Shown here piece by piece: positions 1 to 7,651 of a stretch of DNA of 64,000 nt. The position numbers and the translations under genes are program-made. The DNA comes from Stutzerimonas stutzeri (GTDB lineage Bacteria > Pseudomonadota > Gammaproteobacteria > Pseudomonadales > Pseudomonadaceae). The stretch lies in the NCBI RefSeq assembly GCF_000590475.1, contig NZ_CP007441.1, positions 4,036,660 through 4,100,659 on the forward strand, given 5' to 3'. The first letter of the stretch is position 1. Each line of letters starts with the position of its first letter. The notes beneath the pieces were generated by a model, which ran no database searches, was not told the origin of the DNA, and saw nothing but the letters and a program-made list of their open reading frames with translations.

Positions 1-101
1 CCGCCATTCGCAACAGCATGCGTGCTTGATTCGCCACTAGGCGCATGCTGATCTAGCCGTCCGCGCTGTACCGAATAAAACAACAAACGCCCGGAGGACA
101 T
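1..101. other. Left-edge intergenic DNA with a 9-bp inverted repeat
   Basis: No complete gene is visible here. CAGCATGCG at 14-22 is matched by its reverse complement CGCATGCTG at 42-50, leaving a 19-base loop. No T-run follows, so it is a weak terminator candidate; it could also be an operator for the next gene. All three plus frames close by position 51, so the end of a gene lying outside the window may be included (for example a short reading ending with TGA at 27-29), but this cannot be decided from the window. Confidence 0.35.
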
Positions 102-557
102 ATGCCGCAGGTACCCGTAGCAGAACTCAAGGACTACATTGGCAAGGAGCTCGGCCGCTCCGAATGGTTCACCATCGATCAGCAGCGAGTCGACCAGTTT
201 GCCGATTGCACCGGCGACCACCAGTTCATCCATATCGATCCAGAGAAGGCCGCGCAGACCCCTTTTGGCGGGACCATTGCGCACGGCTATCTATCGCTGT
301 CGTTGCTGCCGATGCTGATGGAGAGCCTCATGGTCAGACCCGAAGGCACCAAGATGGGCGTCAATTATGGACTCGACAGCCTGCGCTTCATTCAGCCGGT
401 CAGAGTCGGCTCACGGGTGCGCGTGGCGGCGACATTGCTCGACGCCTACGAGAAGAACCCGGGGCAGTGGCTGCTCAAAGGCCGCGCGGTGATGGAGATC
501 GAAGGTGTAGAAAAACCCGCCTACATCGCCGAAACCCTGGCGCTCTGCATTGTCTGA
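102..557 (+). CDS. MaoC-like (R)-specific enoyl-CoA hydratase
   Basis: A 151-residue single hot-dog-domain protein of the MaoC/PhaJ type, which hydrates trans-2-enoyl-CoA to (R)-3-hydroxyacyl-CoA in the cytoplasm. The hydratase signature is present at residues 39-44, with Asp39 and His44 in the D-x4-H spacing of the catalytic pair, followed by the GGTIAHGYLSLSL segment that lines the substrate pocket. Length fits a stand-alone hydratase. GGAGG at 93-97 sits 4 bases before the ATG. The next gene is on the same strand 75 bases downstream. A role in fatty-acid or polyhydroxyalkanoate metabolism is known for the family; the actual substrate is not visible. Confidence 0.88.
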   Translation: MPQVPVAELKDYIGKELGRSEWFTIDQQRVDQFADCTGDHQFIHIDPEKAAQTPFGGTIAHGYLSLSLLPMLMESLMVRPEGTKMGVNYGLDSLRFIQPVRVGSRVRVAATLLDAYEKNPGQWLLKGRAVMEIEGVEKPAYIAETLALCIV

Positions 558-632
558 TTCGACGGGGTGCGCCATTGCCGCACCCCGCCTGGTTTGCGGC
601 ATACTCCCGGCATCGCCTTTCTGGATCGCCGC

Positions 633-2312
633 ATGCGCCACCTCGCCCCGTTTCTGCTCGCCTTTCTCCTGACCGCCTGCGGTGACGGCGAGCCCTTGCT
701 GCCCGCCGATGCCGTGCTACCGGACGGCGGGCGCTACCGCGGCGAGGTCGTCGATGGGCTGCTGCAGGGCGAAGGACGAATCGACTACCCCAATGGCAGC
801 CACTATCGCGGCGCGTTCCGAGACGGTCAGTGGTACGGCCAGGGCATCTGGCAAGGCGCAAATGGTGACCGCTATGAAGGCGAATTCAAGCAGGGGCTGT
901 TCGACGGCCAGGGCCGTTTCAGCTACGCCACGGGCGGCGTATACGAGGGACACTTTCTGCGCGGCAGCCTCAACGGCCAAGGGCGCTATACCGAGCCGGG
1001 GTTGAGCTACGAAGGTGAATTCCAGAACGACCTCTACCACGGCACCGGCAAACTGCAGAGCGCGGATGGGGCGACGTACGACGGCGAATTCGTCGAAGGC
1101 CAGCCTTATGGCGAAGGCATCCGCCGCGACGCAAGCGGCGAGTTCAGCGGCACTTTCATCAACGGCCGCCTGAACGGTGACGGCGTCTTTCGCGGACGCG
1201 ACGGTGAACATTATCTAGGACAGTTCCAAGATGACCAGTTCCACGGCCAGGGCCGTTACGAAGAGGTCAGCGGCGATGTTTGGAAAGGCACCTTCAAATA
1301 CGGCGAACTGAGCGGCGAAGGCGAATACGTCGGCATCGACGGCACGCGTTACAACGGCGGATTCAAGCGCTGGCAATACCACGGCGAGGGCGTCCTCCAA
1401 CAGCCGGACGGTAGCCGCTACACAGGGCAATTTCGTGCGGGCCGGCTTGATGGGCCGGCCACGCTCGCCCGCGCTGACGGCACGACACAGAGCGGCACCT
1501 GGCGCGCCGGTCGCCTGAGTCATGACGTTGCCGGCAAGCAACTGCCCGATCCGCTGGAAATCGGCCTGTTGCGCCAAGGGCAACTGCTCAAAGCGGCCCT
1601 CGACGCGGTACCGGCATCGACCCCCGCGGCTGAACTCTACAGCCTGACCATGGCCGGCGATGGCCAACAGAGCGTGTTCCTGCGCGAAGTGGACTATGTC
1701 GACCAATTGTTGGCCGGACGCTTCGCCGCCCACGGCCAGATCACCCTGGTCAACCACCGTGATCATCTCTCCGATCGACCGCTGGCCACTCGCGAGAATC
1801 TGTCACGCTCCATCCAGCAGCTGGCCGAGCGCAGCGGCGAGGAAGATCTGATCTTCATCTACCTGACCAGTCACGGTTCCGCCGACCATCAGCTGGTACT
1901 GGCACAACCCCGAGTCGCGCTCGAGGACCTGCCCGCGGCGGACCTGGCGACGCTGCTGGTACCACTCGCCGAGCGAAACAAGGTGGTCGTGATCTCGGCC
2001 TGCTATTCAGGTGGTTTCATCGAACCGCTGAAAAGCCCGCACACCCTGGTGATTACCGCCGCTCGCGCCGACCGGGTGTCGTTCGGCTGCTCCGAGGAAA
2101 GCGACTTCACCTATTTCGGCCGGGCTCTGTTCGCCGAAGCCCTGCAAGAAACCAAAGATATTGTGGAGGCTTTCACGCTGGCACAGGCGAGGGTTGCCGA
2201 ACGCGAACAAGCCGACCACTATCAGGCTTCGGAGCCTCAAATATGGGCACCGGAACAGGTTGTCGAACACTGGCGGACGCTGAACCAACAACAGCTGACG
2301 CCAACCGACTGA
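633..2312 (+). CDS. MORN-repeat lipoprotein with C13-family (caspase-like) peptidase domain
   Basis: A 559-residue predicted lipoprotein. The start at 633 is chosen because it begins a clean signal peptide ending in the lipobox LTAC (Cys16); an upstream in-frame ATG at 567 would add 22 residues ahead of it. About twelve MORN repeats of roughly 23 residues (pattern YxGxF-x2-G-x4-GxG) span residues 30-300. The C-terminal part carries a clan CD peptidase dyad, His414 in TSHGS and Cys457 in SACYSGGF, with strand spacing typical of C13 (legumain-like) peptidases. The repeats probably form a binding surface presenting the protease in the periplasm or at a membrane. Substrate unknown. The next gene starts 20 bases downstream and may be co-transcribed. 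Confidence 0.85.
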   Translation: MRHLAPFLLAFLLTACGDGEPLLPADAVLPDGGRYRGEVVDGLLQGEGRIDYPNGSHYRGAFRDGQWYGQGIWQGANGDRYEGEFKQGLFDGQGRFSYATGGVYEGHFLRGSLNGQGRYTEPGLSYEGEFQNDLYHGTGKLQSADGATYDGEFVEGQPYGEGIRRDASGEFSGTFINGRLNGDGVFRGRDGEHYLGQFQDDQFHGQGRYEEVSGDVWKGTFKYGELSGEGEYVGIDGTRYNGGFKRWQYHGEGVLQQPDGSRYTGQFRAGRLDGPATLARADGTTQSGTWRAGRLSHDVAGKQLPDPLEIGLLRQGQLLKAALDAVPASTPAAELYSLTMAGDGQQSVFLREVDYVDQLLAGRFAAHGQITLVNHRDHLSDRPLATRENLSRSIQQLAERSGEEDLIFIYLTSHGSADHQLVLAQPRVALEDLPAADLATLLVPLAERNKVVVISACYSGGFIEPLKSPHTLVITAARADRVSFGCSEESDFTYFGRALFAEALQETKDIVEAFTLAQARVAEREQADHYQASEPQIWAPEQVVEHWRTLNQQQLTPTD

Positions 2313-2332
2313 TCGTTACAGGAAGCCAAACC

Positions 2333-2974
2333 ATGTATCTGACGCCACAGCGCATTTTGCTTGCCGGCGCCACCGGGCTGACCGGCGAGCATCTGCTTGA
2401 CCGCCTGCTCAACGAACCCACAGTGGAGAGCGTGCTGGCACCCAGCCGCAAACCTTTGGCCAAGCACTCACGGCTCGAAAACCCGGTCGGTCAGTTGCAA
2501 GCGCTGTTGCCACAGCTGGCAGGTGAAATCGACACCGCGTTCTGCTGCCTGGGCAGCACCATCAAGGAGGCCGGAAGCCAGGACGCCTTCCGCGCCATCG
2601 ATCATGATTTGGTCGTGGCGTTCGCCAGACGCGCCCGCGAGCTGGGCGCGCGGCATTTGCTGGTCATCAGCTCATTGGGCGCCAACACGGACAGCTCGAT
2701 TTTCTACTGCCGGGTCAAGGGCGAGATGGAGGCGGCGCTGCGCGCGCAGGACTGGCCGCAACTGACCATCGTCCGCCCATCGCAGTTGCTGGGGCCGCGC
2801 ATGGAGGTGCGCCCGGTGGAACGGCTGACGGCTCCGCTCTCTTATCTATTGCCGGGCAAGTACCGCGGCATCGCCGCCTGCACCCTCGCCCGCGCACTCT
2901 GGCGGCTGGCGCTGGAGGAAGGCGACGGTACGCGAATAGTCGAGTCGGACGAATTGAGGCGTCTGGGAAAATAG
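2333..2974 (+). CDS. NAD(P)-binding oxidoreductase (HTATIP2/YraR-like, atypical SDR)
   Basis: A 213-residue Rossmann-fold protein. The N-terminal strand and loop ILLAGATGLTGEHLL (residues 8-22) is the dinucleotide-binding motif of atypical short-chain dehydrogenases; LLVISSLGAN followed by FYCRVKGEMEAAL gives the Ser...Tyr-x3-Lys-like catalytic region, and TIVRPSQLLGPR is the usual C-terminal signature of the HTATIP2/YraR group. The ATG at 2333 is preferred, with AGGA about 9 bases upstream; a longer reading from 2243 would overlap the preceding gene. The substrate is unknown. It converges on orn across a terminator hairpin. Confidence 0.82.
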   Translation: MYLTPQRILLAGATGLTGEHLLDRLLNEPTVESVLAPSRKPLAKHSRLENPVGQLQALLPQLAGEIDTAFCCLGSTIKEAGSQDAFRAIDHDLVVAFARRARELGARHLLVISSLGANTDSSIFYCRVKGEMEAALRAQDWPQLTIVRPSQLLGPRMEVRPVERLTAPLSYLLPGKYRGIAACTLARALWRLALEEGDGTRIVESDELRRLGK

Positions 2975-2983
2975 ATGGCAGGC

Positions 2984-3011
2984 AAAAGGCGGCAGGGAGT
3001 CTGCCGCTTTT
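2984..3011. terminator. Bidirectional intrinsic terminator between the oxidoreductase gene and orn
   Basis: AAAAGGCGGCAG and CTGCCGCTTTT pair with one bulged G around a 5-base loop, giving a GC-rich stem flanked by A-run and T-run on opposite sides. It therefore resembles an intrinsic terminator on both strands and sits between two convergent genes. Confidence 0.75.
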
Positions 3012-3030
3012 GAAGCCTGAAGCCTGAAGC

Positions 3031-3573
3031 TCAGATCTTGATGAAGTGTTCGCGGTAGTGGCGCAGCTCGGCGATCGATTCGCGAATATCATCCAGCGCC
3101 AGGTGCGTACCGCCCTTCTTGAAGCCTGCCAAGACCTCTGGCGCCCAGCGCGCGGCCAGCTCCTTGAGGGTCGAAACGTCCAGGTTGCGGTAATGGAAAT
3201 AAGCTTCCAGACGAGGCATGCGACGGTACAGGAAGCGCCGATCCTGACAGATGCTGTTGCCGCAGATCGGCGACTTGCCCTTGGGCACCCACTGTTCGAG
3301 AAACGCCAGCGTCCGGGCTTCGGCCTCCTCGGTTGAAACCTGGCTTTCACGCACGCGCTGCGTCAAACCGGAACCGCCATGCTGGCGGGTATTCCACTCA
3401 TCCATGCCCGCGAGAATCTCGTCGCTCTGATGGATGGCGATGACCGGCCCTTCAGCCAGGACGTTCAGCTGACTGTCGGTAACAATGGTTGCCATCTCGA
3501 TGATGACATCGTTGTCCGGATCCAGGCCGGTCATTTCCAGATCGATCCAGATGAGGTTCTGTGGGTTCTGCAT
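3031..3573 (-). CDS. orn: Oligoribonuclease
   Basis: A 180-residue DEDD-family 3'-5' exonuclease that degrades 2-5 nt RNAs, including pGpG from c-di-GMP breakdown, to mononucleotides in the cytoplasm. The start at 3573 gives the canonical N-terminus with IWIDLEMTGLDP (exonuclease motif I, DxE); GNSICQDRRFL supplies motif II and the C-terminal HLALDDIRESI supplies motif III. AAGGAG lies 9 bases before the ATG. A longer in-frame reading to 3903 would run through the methyltransferase gene and is not credible. The link to c-di-GMP turnover is noteworthy since fimX and a PilZ-like gene lie 8-12 kb away. Confidence 0.97.
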   Translation of the reverse strand: MQNPQNLIWIDLEMTGLDPDNDVIIEMATIVTDSQLNVLAEGPVIAIHQSDEILAGMDEWNTRQHGGSGLTQRVRESQVSTEEAEARTLAFLEQWVPKGKSPICGNSICQDRRFLYRRMPRLEAYFHYRNLDVSTLKELAARWAPEVLAGFKKGGTHLALDDIRESIAELRHYREHFIKI

Positions 3574-3635
3574 GGTGAGCTCCTTGGCTGTGGCGCGCAG
3601 TTTAGCCGCTCGCAGGATGGCCGTCAGGTCGCGCT

Positions 3636-4412
3636 TCAGCCACCGGGCCGCCAGATCAGCAGCCGCGAGCGCCGCCAGTCGTCGACCGGCAGGATTTCCT
3701 GCGGCTCGACGCCCGGTACTTCGAAGCTGTTGCTGATCAGCAGCCCGCCCGGGCGCATCTCGCTTCGCGCCTTCTGCCACAACGCCGGCATGGGTGCGGG
3801 AGAAAGGAAGCAATAGACCACATCGTGGTCGCCCAATGAGGCACGCCAGAAGCTGCGAAAGCGCACCCGGCAGTTGCGCTGCGGCAGGCAGCGCAACCAG
3901 CACAGCGCAAAGGTCAGCGGCGCCGTCTCGACCCCCATGAAGTGCCCCGACGGGTAGGCGCGCGCCAGCCGCAGCAGGGTACCGCCGAGACCGCTTCCAA
4001 GATCGATAAAACGAAAATCATTGGGCAACTGTGCCAGCCGCTCGATCAGCCGCCGCTCCGCTGCCGTACCAGTCAGGTACAGCGGCACCCGCTCGGTCAA
4101 CGCATTCCAGTTCAACAGCAGCAGCGCGATGAAGCCAGCCAGTAGCAGCCAGGGCGGCATTGTATGGCCCTGCAGCAGTACCAGCCCCGGCACGAAGCCG
4201 AGATTGATCGGCAACCACCAGCGCGACAGTCCGAATATATGGCCGAACAGCGCAGCGAGTGAGCCCTGTAGCCACGCGGCGGTCAACAGGCTGATAGACC
4301 AATCCGCCAACCGTGCCGATGCCAGCAACAGCAGCCAGCTGACAAGCAGTGACGATAAGTGGCTGAACAACGCCAGCAGGGCGGGAAATCGCGCAAAGAC
4401 AATGGGTGGCAT
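3636..4412 (-). CDS. Membrane-anchored class I SAM-dependent methyltransferase
   Basis: A 258-residue protein. The first half contains several hydrophobic stretches (about residues 5-105) that look like three or four membrane segments; the second half is a class I methyltransferase-like domain with motif I FIDLGSGLGG and an acidic residue after the next strand (GVETAPL). The family is usually listed only as a class I methyltransferase and its substrate is unknown. Start chosen at the ATG at 4412; an in-frame ATG ten codons upstream (4442) is also possible and neither has a strong ribosome-binding site. It is divergent from rsgA and 62 bases upstream of orn on the same strand. Confidence 0.75.
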   Translation of the reverse strand: MPPIVFARFPALLALFSHLSSLLVSWLLLLASARLADWSISLLTAAWLQGSLAALFGHIFGLSRWWLPINLGFVPGLVLLQGHTMPPWLLLAGFIALLLLNWNALTERVPLYLTGTAAERRLIERLAQLPNDFRFIDLGSGLGGTLLRLARAYPSGHFMGVETAPLTFALCWLRCLPQRNCRVRFRSFWRASLGDHDVVYCFLSPAPMPALWQKARSEMRPGGLLISNSFEVPGVEPQEILPVDDWRRSRLLIWRPGG

Positions 4413-4538
4413 GGATGATCTTCGCAAAAGGACCAGTCGCAAAGTCTAACCGCCCGGCAACGCCCCATACAGGCCCGTAGCCGCACCTGGCGGCATGCTA
4501 GACTCGCCTACTTTCCCCAATCCGGGCTCCGCATAAAA

Positions 4539-5570
4539 ATGGCCAAACGCCACCTCAACCGTCGACAAAGCTGGCGTATCGATAAGATCCAGGAAGAGCG
4601 TGCCTCACGCGCGGCACGCCGGGAATCTCGAGCCATCGAAGAGCTGGAAGGCGGCGATCTCGGCCCGGAACAGACCGGCCTGGTGATCGCCCATTTTGGC
4701 GTTCAGGTTGAGGTCGAGGCGCAGGAAGGCGAACACAGTGGCCAGGTTTTCCGTTGTCACCTGCGAGCCAACCTGCCTGCGCTGGTGACGGGTGATCGAG
4801 TGGTCTGGCGTCCCGGAAATCAGGGCATCGGGGTGATCGTTGCCCAGCTACCGCGCCAATCCGAGCTTTGCCGACCCGACACACGCGGCCAACTCAAACC
4901 CGTGGCCGCCAACGTCGATTTGATCGTCATTGTCTTTGCGCCGTTGCCGGAACCCCACGCCAACCTCATCGATCGCTATTTGATCGCCGCCGAGCATGCG
5001 GGCATCACGCCCTTGCTGCTGTTGAACAAGGCCGATCTGATCGATCCACAGAACGAAGGCGCACTCAACGCGCTGCTGTCGGTGTATCGGACCCTGGGCT
5101 ACCCGCTGATGGAAGTGTCCGCCCATGACGGCGCGGGGATGGACGCACTGCAAGCGCGGCTCGACGGTCATGTCAGCGTATTCGTCGGCCAGTCCGGGGT
5201 AGGCAAATCGTCGCTGGTCAACAGCCTGTTGCCAGGTGTCGATACCCGCGTCGGAGCACTGTCTGAAATGACCGGCAAGGGCACCCATACCACCACCACC
5301 GCCCGCCTCTTTCACTTTCCCGGCGGCGGCGAGCTGATCGACTCACCAGGCATTCGCGAATTCGGTCTGGGCCATGTCAGCCGCGCCGATGTAGAAGCCG
5401 GCTTCATCGAGTTTCAGGAGTTATTGGGGCTTTGCCGCTTCCGCGATTGCAAGCACGACCGCGAGCCAGGCTGCGCGCTGTTGAAGGCATTGGAGCAGGG
5501 GCAGATCCAACCGCAACGCATGGCCAGCTACCGGCATATCATCAGCAGCTTGCCGGAAGCCGACTACTAG
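4539..5570 (+). CDS. rsgA: Small ribosomal subunit biogenesis GTPase RsgA
   Basis: A 343-residue circularly permuted GTPase that assists late maturation of the 30S subunit. The order of motifs is permuted as expected: NKAD (G4, N163) comes before GQSGVGKSS (G1, residues 217-225), then the T-rich switch GTHTTTTARL and DSPGIREF (G3). An N-terminal OB-fold region precedes the GTPase domain and the C-terminal zinc module reads CRFRDCKHDREPGC. The N-terminus is basic. It is divergent from the methyltransferase gene and converges on motB 41 bases downstream. The orn-rsgA-motBA neighbourhood is, as I recall, conserved in Pseudomonas. Confidence 0.96.
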   Translation: MAKRHLNRRQSWRIDKIQEERASRAARRESRAIEELEGGDLGPEQTGLVIAHFGVQVEVEAQEGEHSGQVFRCHLRANLPALVTGDRVVWRPGNQGIGVIVAQLPRQSELCRPDTRGQLKPVAANVDLIVIVFAPLPEPHANLIDRYLIAAEHAGITPLLLLNKADLIDPQNEGALNALLSVYRTLGYPLMEVSAHDGAGMDALQARLDGHVSVFVGQSGVGKSSLVNSLLPGVDTRVGALSEMTGKGTHTTTTARLFHFPGGGELIDSPGIREFGLGHVSRADVEAGFIEFQELLGLCRFRDCKHDREPGCALLKALEQGQIQPQRMASYRHIISSLPEADY

Positions 5571-5611
5571 ACTCTGCCAGGCGACCCTCAATCGATAGCG
5601 CGACGCCCAGC

Positions 5612-6625
5612 TCAGTCGGAACCGGGCTCGTCGAACTGCAGCACGCCATCTTCAAAAATATTCAACCGCTTGCGAACTTGTGAAGGCGGAAGCGGCTCAG
5701 GCTCACCTGTTGCCGGCGCCGGAGCGCTATTCACCGGAGCCTGCTCGGAGGCAGTCGTTGCATCTGTCGCATCCGACTGTTCGCCCTCGATGTCGCGCTG
5801 GGCTTTCTTGGTCAACACCAGAATATCGATGCGTCGATTGACCGGATTCAAGGGATTTTCCCGATCAAACAGCGCCGATGAGGCATAGCCCACCACACGC
5901 GCAAGCTGGTCTTCGGGATATCCGCCGGCTACCAGGGTACGCCGCGCCGCATTGGCACGCCCGGCGGACAGCTCCCAGTTACCGAAATCGCCTCGCCCTG
6001 AATAAGGTTTGGCATCAGTATGGCCGCTGATGCTGATCTTGTTCGGGACCGCGCGAATGGTGTCGGCCATCGCCAGCAGAATGTCTTCGAAATAGGGTTG
6101 AAGCCGTGCACTGCCGAGCGCAAACATTGGGCGGTTGGCGGCGTCCATAATCTGAATCCGCAAGCCATCCTGGGTGATTTCGAAGAGAATTTGGTCTTTG
6201 AAACGAGTCAGATCCGGATTCTCGTCGACCTTGTTCTGCAACTCCTGCAGCAGCAGATCGAGACGCTCACGATCCAGCTGCTCGGCAAAACTTTCCGTCT
6301 GCTCGGCATCGAGTGCTACCGCTTCTGTCTGCTGTACGGCGGGATCGATCACGTCGTTGAGCGTACGGTCCGGCGCAGGCGTCGGTGTCCCGCCCAGGTC
6401 AATCACATGCGGGCTGGCACTTTCAGTGAAGCCGATCGGATCCTGGAAATAACCGGAAATGGCGCGCTTCTGCTCCGGCGTTGCCGAAGACATCAGCCAC
6501 ATCACCAGAAAGAACGCCATCATGGCGGTCGCAAAGTCGGCAAATGCAATCTTCCAGGCGCCACCATGGTGACCAGCCGCGGATTTCTTGACCCGCTTGA
6601 CGATGATTGGTTGGGTATTGTCCAT
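5612..6625 (-). CDS. motB: Flagellar motor stator protein MotB
   Basis: A 337-residue stator subunit that anchors the MotA/B proton channel to peptidoglycan. A basic cytoplasmic N-terminus precedes one membrane segment at about residues 27-48 carrying the channel aspartate Asp30. The periplasmic OmpA-like peptidoglycan-binding domain lies at about 160-270, with ISGHTDAKPY and NWELSAGRANAARRTL. The C-terminal tail is rich in Pro, Ala and Glu. It follows motA with only 8 bases between them and is clearly its operon partner. Confidence 0.96.
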   Translation of the reverse strand: MDNTQPIIVKRVKKSAAGHHGGAWKIAFADFATAMMAFFLVMWLMSSATPEQKRAISGYFQDPIGFTESASPHVIDLGGTPTPAPDRTLNDVIDPAVQQTEAVALDAEQTESFAEQLDRERLDLLLQELQNKVDENPDLTRFKDQILFEITQDGLRIQIMDAANRPMFALGSARLQPYFEDILLAMADTIRAVPNKISISGHTDAKPYSGRGDFGNWELSAGRANAARRTLVAGGYPEDQLARVVGYASSALFDRENPLNPVNRRIDILVLTKKAQRDIEGEQSDATDATTASEQAPVNSAPAPATGEPEPLPPSQVRKRLNIFEDGVLQFDEPGSD

Positions 6626-6633
6626 GATCGCGT

Positions 6634-7485
6634 TTAGCTGCCACGCATGGCTTGTTCAAGCTCGGCAAAGCTCGGGCGGTGGGCCGGCAGGAGCACCTTG
6701 CGGCCGAACTCCACGGCCAGCGTAGGCGGCATGCCCGACGCAGAGGCAACCAGCGTTGCTTTGATGCCCTCATAAAGATTCAGCTCTTCCTTGGCATCAT
6801 GCTCAAGCGCCGCCGACAGCGGGCCGAAGAAGCCATAGGAGGCAAGGATGCCAAGAAAGGTACCCACCAGCGCCGTGCCGACTTTTTCACCGATCTCGGC
6901 GTTGGTAGCCGATGCCAGAACCGACATGGTGATCACGATACCAAGCACCGCGGCGACAATCCCCATTGCGGGCAAGCCATCGGCGATCTTTGCCACCGCG
7001 TGGGACGGATGTTCGAGCTCCTCTTTAAGGCCATTGAGCTCCATATCGAACAACCCTTCCAGTTCGTGCGGGGCCATGTTGCCGGACGACATGATGCGCA
7101 GATAATCGCAAACGAACGCAGTCATTCGTTCGTCCTTGAGGATTGCCGGGTATTTGCTGAAGATCGGGCTGGCCGTGGGGTCTTCGAGATCGGCCTCGAT
7201 GGCCATCATCCCTTCGCGACGGCTCTTGTTGAGAATCTCATAGAGCATCCCCAACACTTCCAGGTAGTACTTATGGGTAAATCGCGTGCTGAACATCTGC
7301 AGCGATTTTTTGAACACCACTTTGGTGGTGCTGCCGGGGTTGGCTTGCAAAAACCCCCCAAGCGCGGCGCCGCCGATGATCATTACCTCGAACGGATGAA
7401 TAAGCGCGCCGAGCTTGCCGCCTGACAGTATGAAACCGCCGAGCACGCTGGCGATAACCACAATGATGCCGATAATTTTTGCCAT
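6634..7485 (-). CDS. motA: Flagellar motor stator protein MotA
   Basis: A 283-residue polytopic stator subunit. Hydrophobic segments at the N-terminus (IIGIIVVIASVLGGFIL and the next helix) and near residues 160-220 make up the four-helix MotA topology; a large cytoplasmic loop between helices 2 and 3 carries the charged residues that contact FliG. The ATG at 7485 is preferred over a start 48 bases upstream because it gives the canonical MAKIIG start. First gene of the motAB operon; a FliA-type promoter is proposed in the 166-base region shared with the divergent HDOD gene. Confidence 0.95.
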   Translation of the reverse strand: MAKIIGIIVVIASVLGGFILSGGKLGALIHPFEVMIIGGAALGGFLQANPGSTTKVVFKKSLQMFSTRFTHKYYLEVLGMLYEILNKSRREGMMAIEADLEDPTASPIFSKYPAILKDERMTAFVCDYLRIMSSGNMAPHELEGLFDMELNGLKEELEHPSHAVAKIADGLPAMGIVAAVLGIVITMSVLASATNAEIGEKVGTALVGTFLGILASYGFFGPLSAALEHDAKEELNLYEGIKATLVASASGMPPTLAVEFGRKVLLPAHRPSFAELEQAMRGS

Positions 7486-7590
7486 AGGTAGGTACGTCTG
7501 AAAACCTGATCTCAGGACACCTGAACAAGCCATGCGGTATCGCAGGATCTTGGGGCCAGGCGAAGGGGCAGATGAAAAGAATTGTTCTGG

Positions 7591-7617
7591 TTATCGGAAC
7601 TTTTGCGCCAGACTAAA
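7591..7617 (-). promoter_or_regulatory. Candidate sigma-28 (FliA) promoter for motAB
   Basis: Reading the minus strand, TTTAGTCT (7617-7610) is followed after exactly 11 bases by TCCGATAA (7598-7591). The FliA consensus is TAAAGTTT-N11-GCCGATAA, so the match is 5/8 in the -35 and 7/8 in the -10, with ideal spacing. It lies about 106 bases before the motA start codon. That FliA controls stator genes is established in related flagellar systems; its use here is inferred. Confidence 0.6.
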
Positions 7618-7651
7618 GGCCATCCCGATGAAATGCTAGTTTGACGGCGCC

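Noticed and set aside
3574..3903. N-terminal extension of orn
   Set aside because: It overlaps the methyltransferase gene and Orn has a fixed length near 180 residues.
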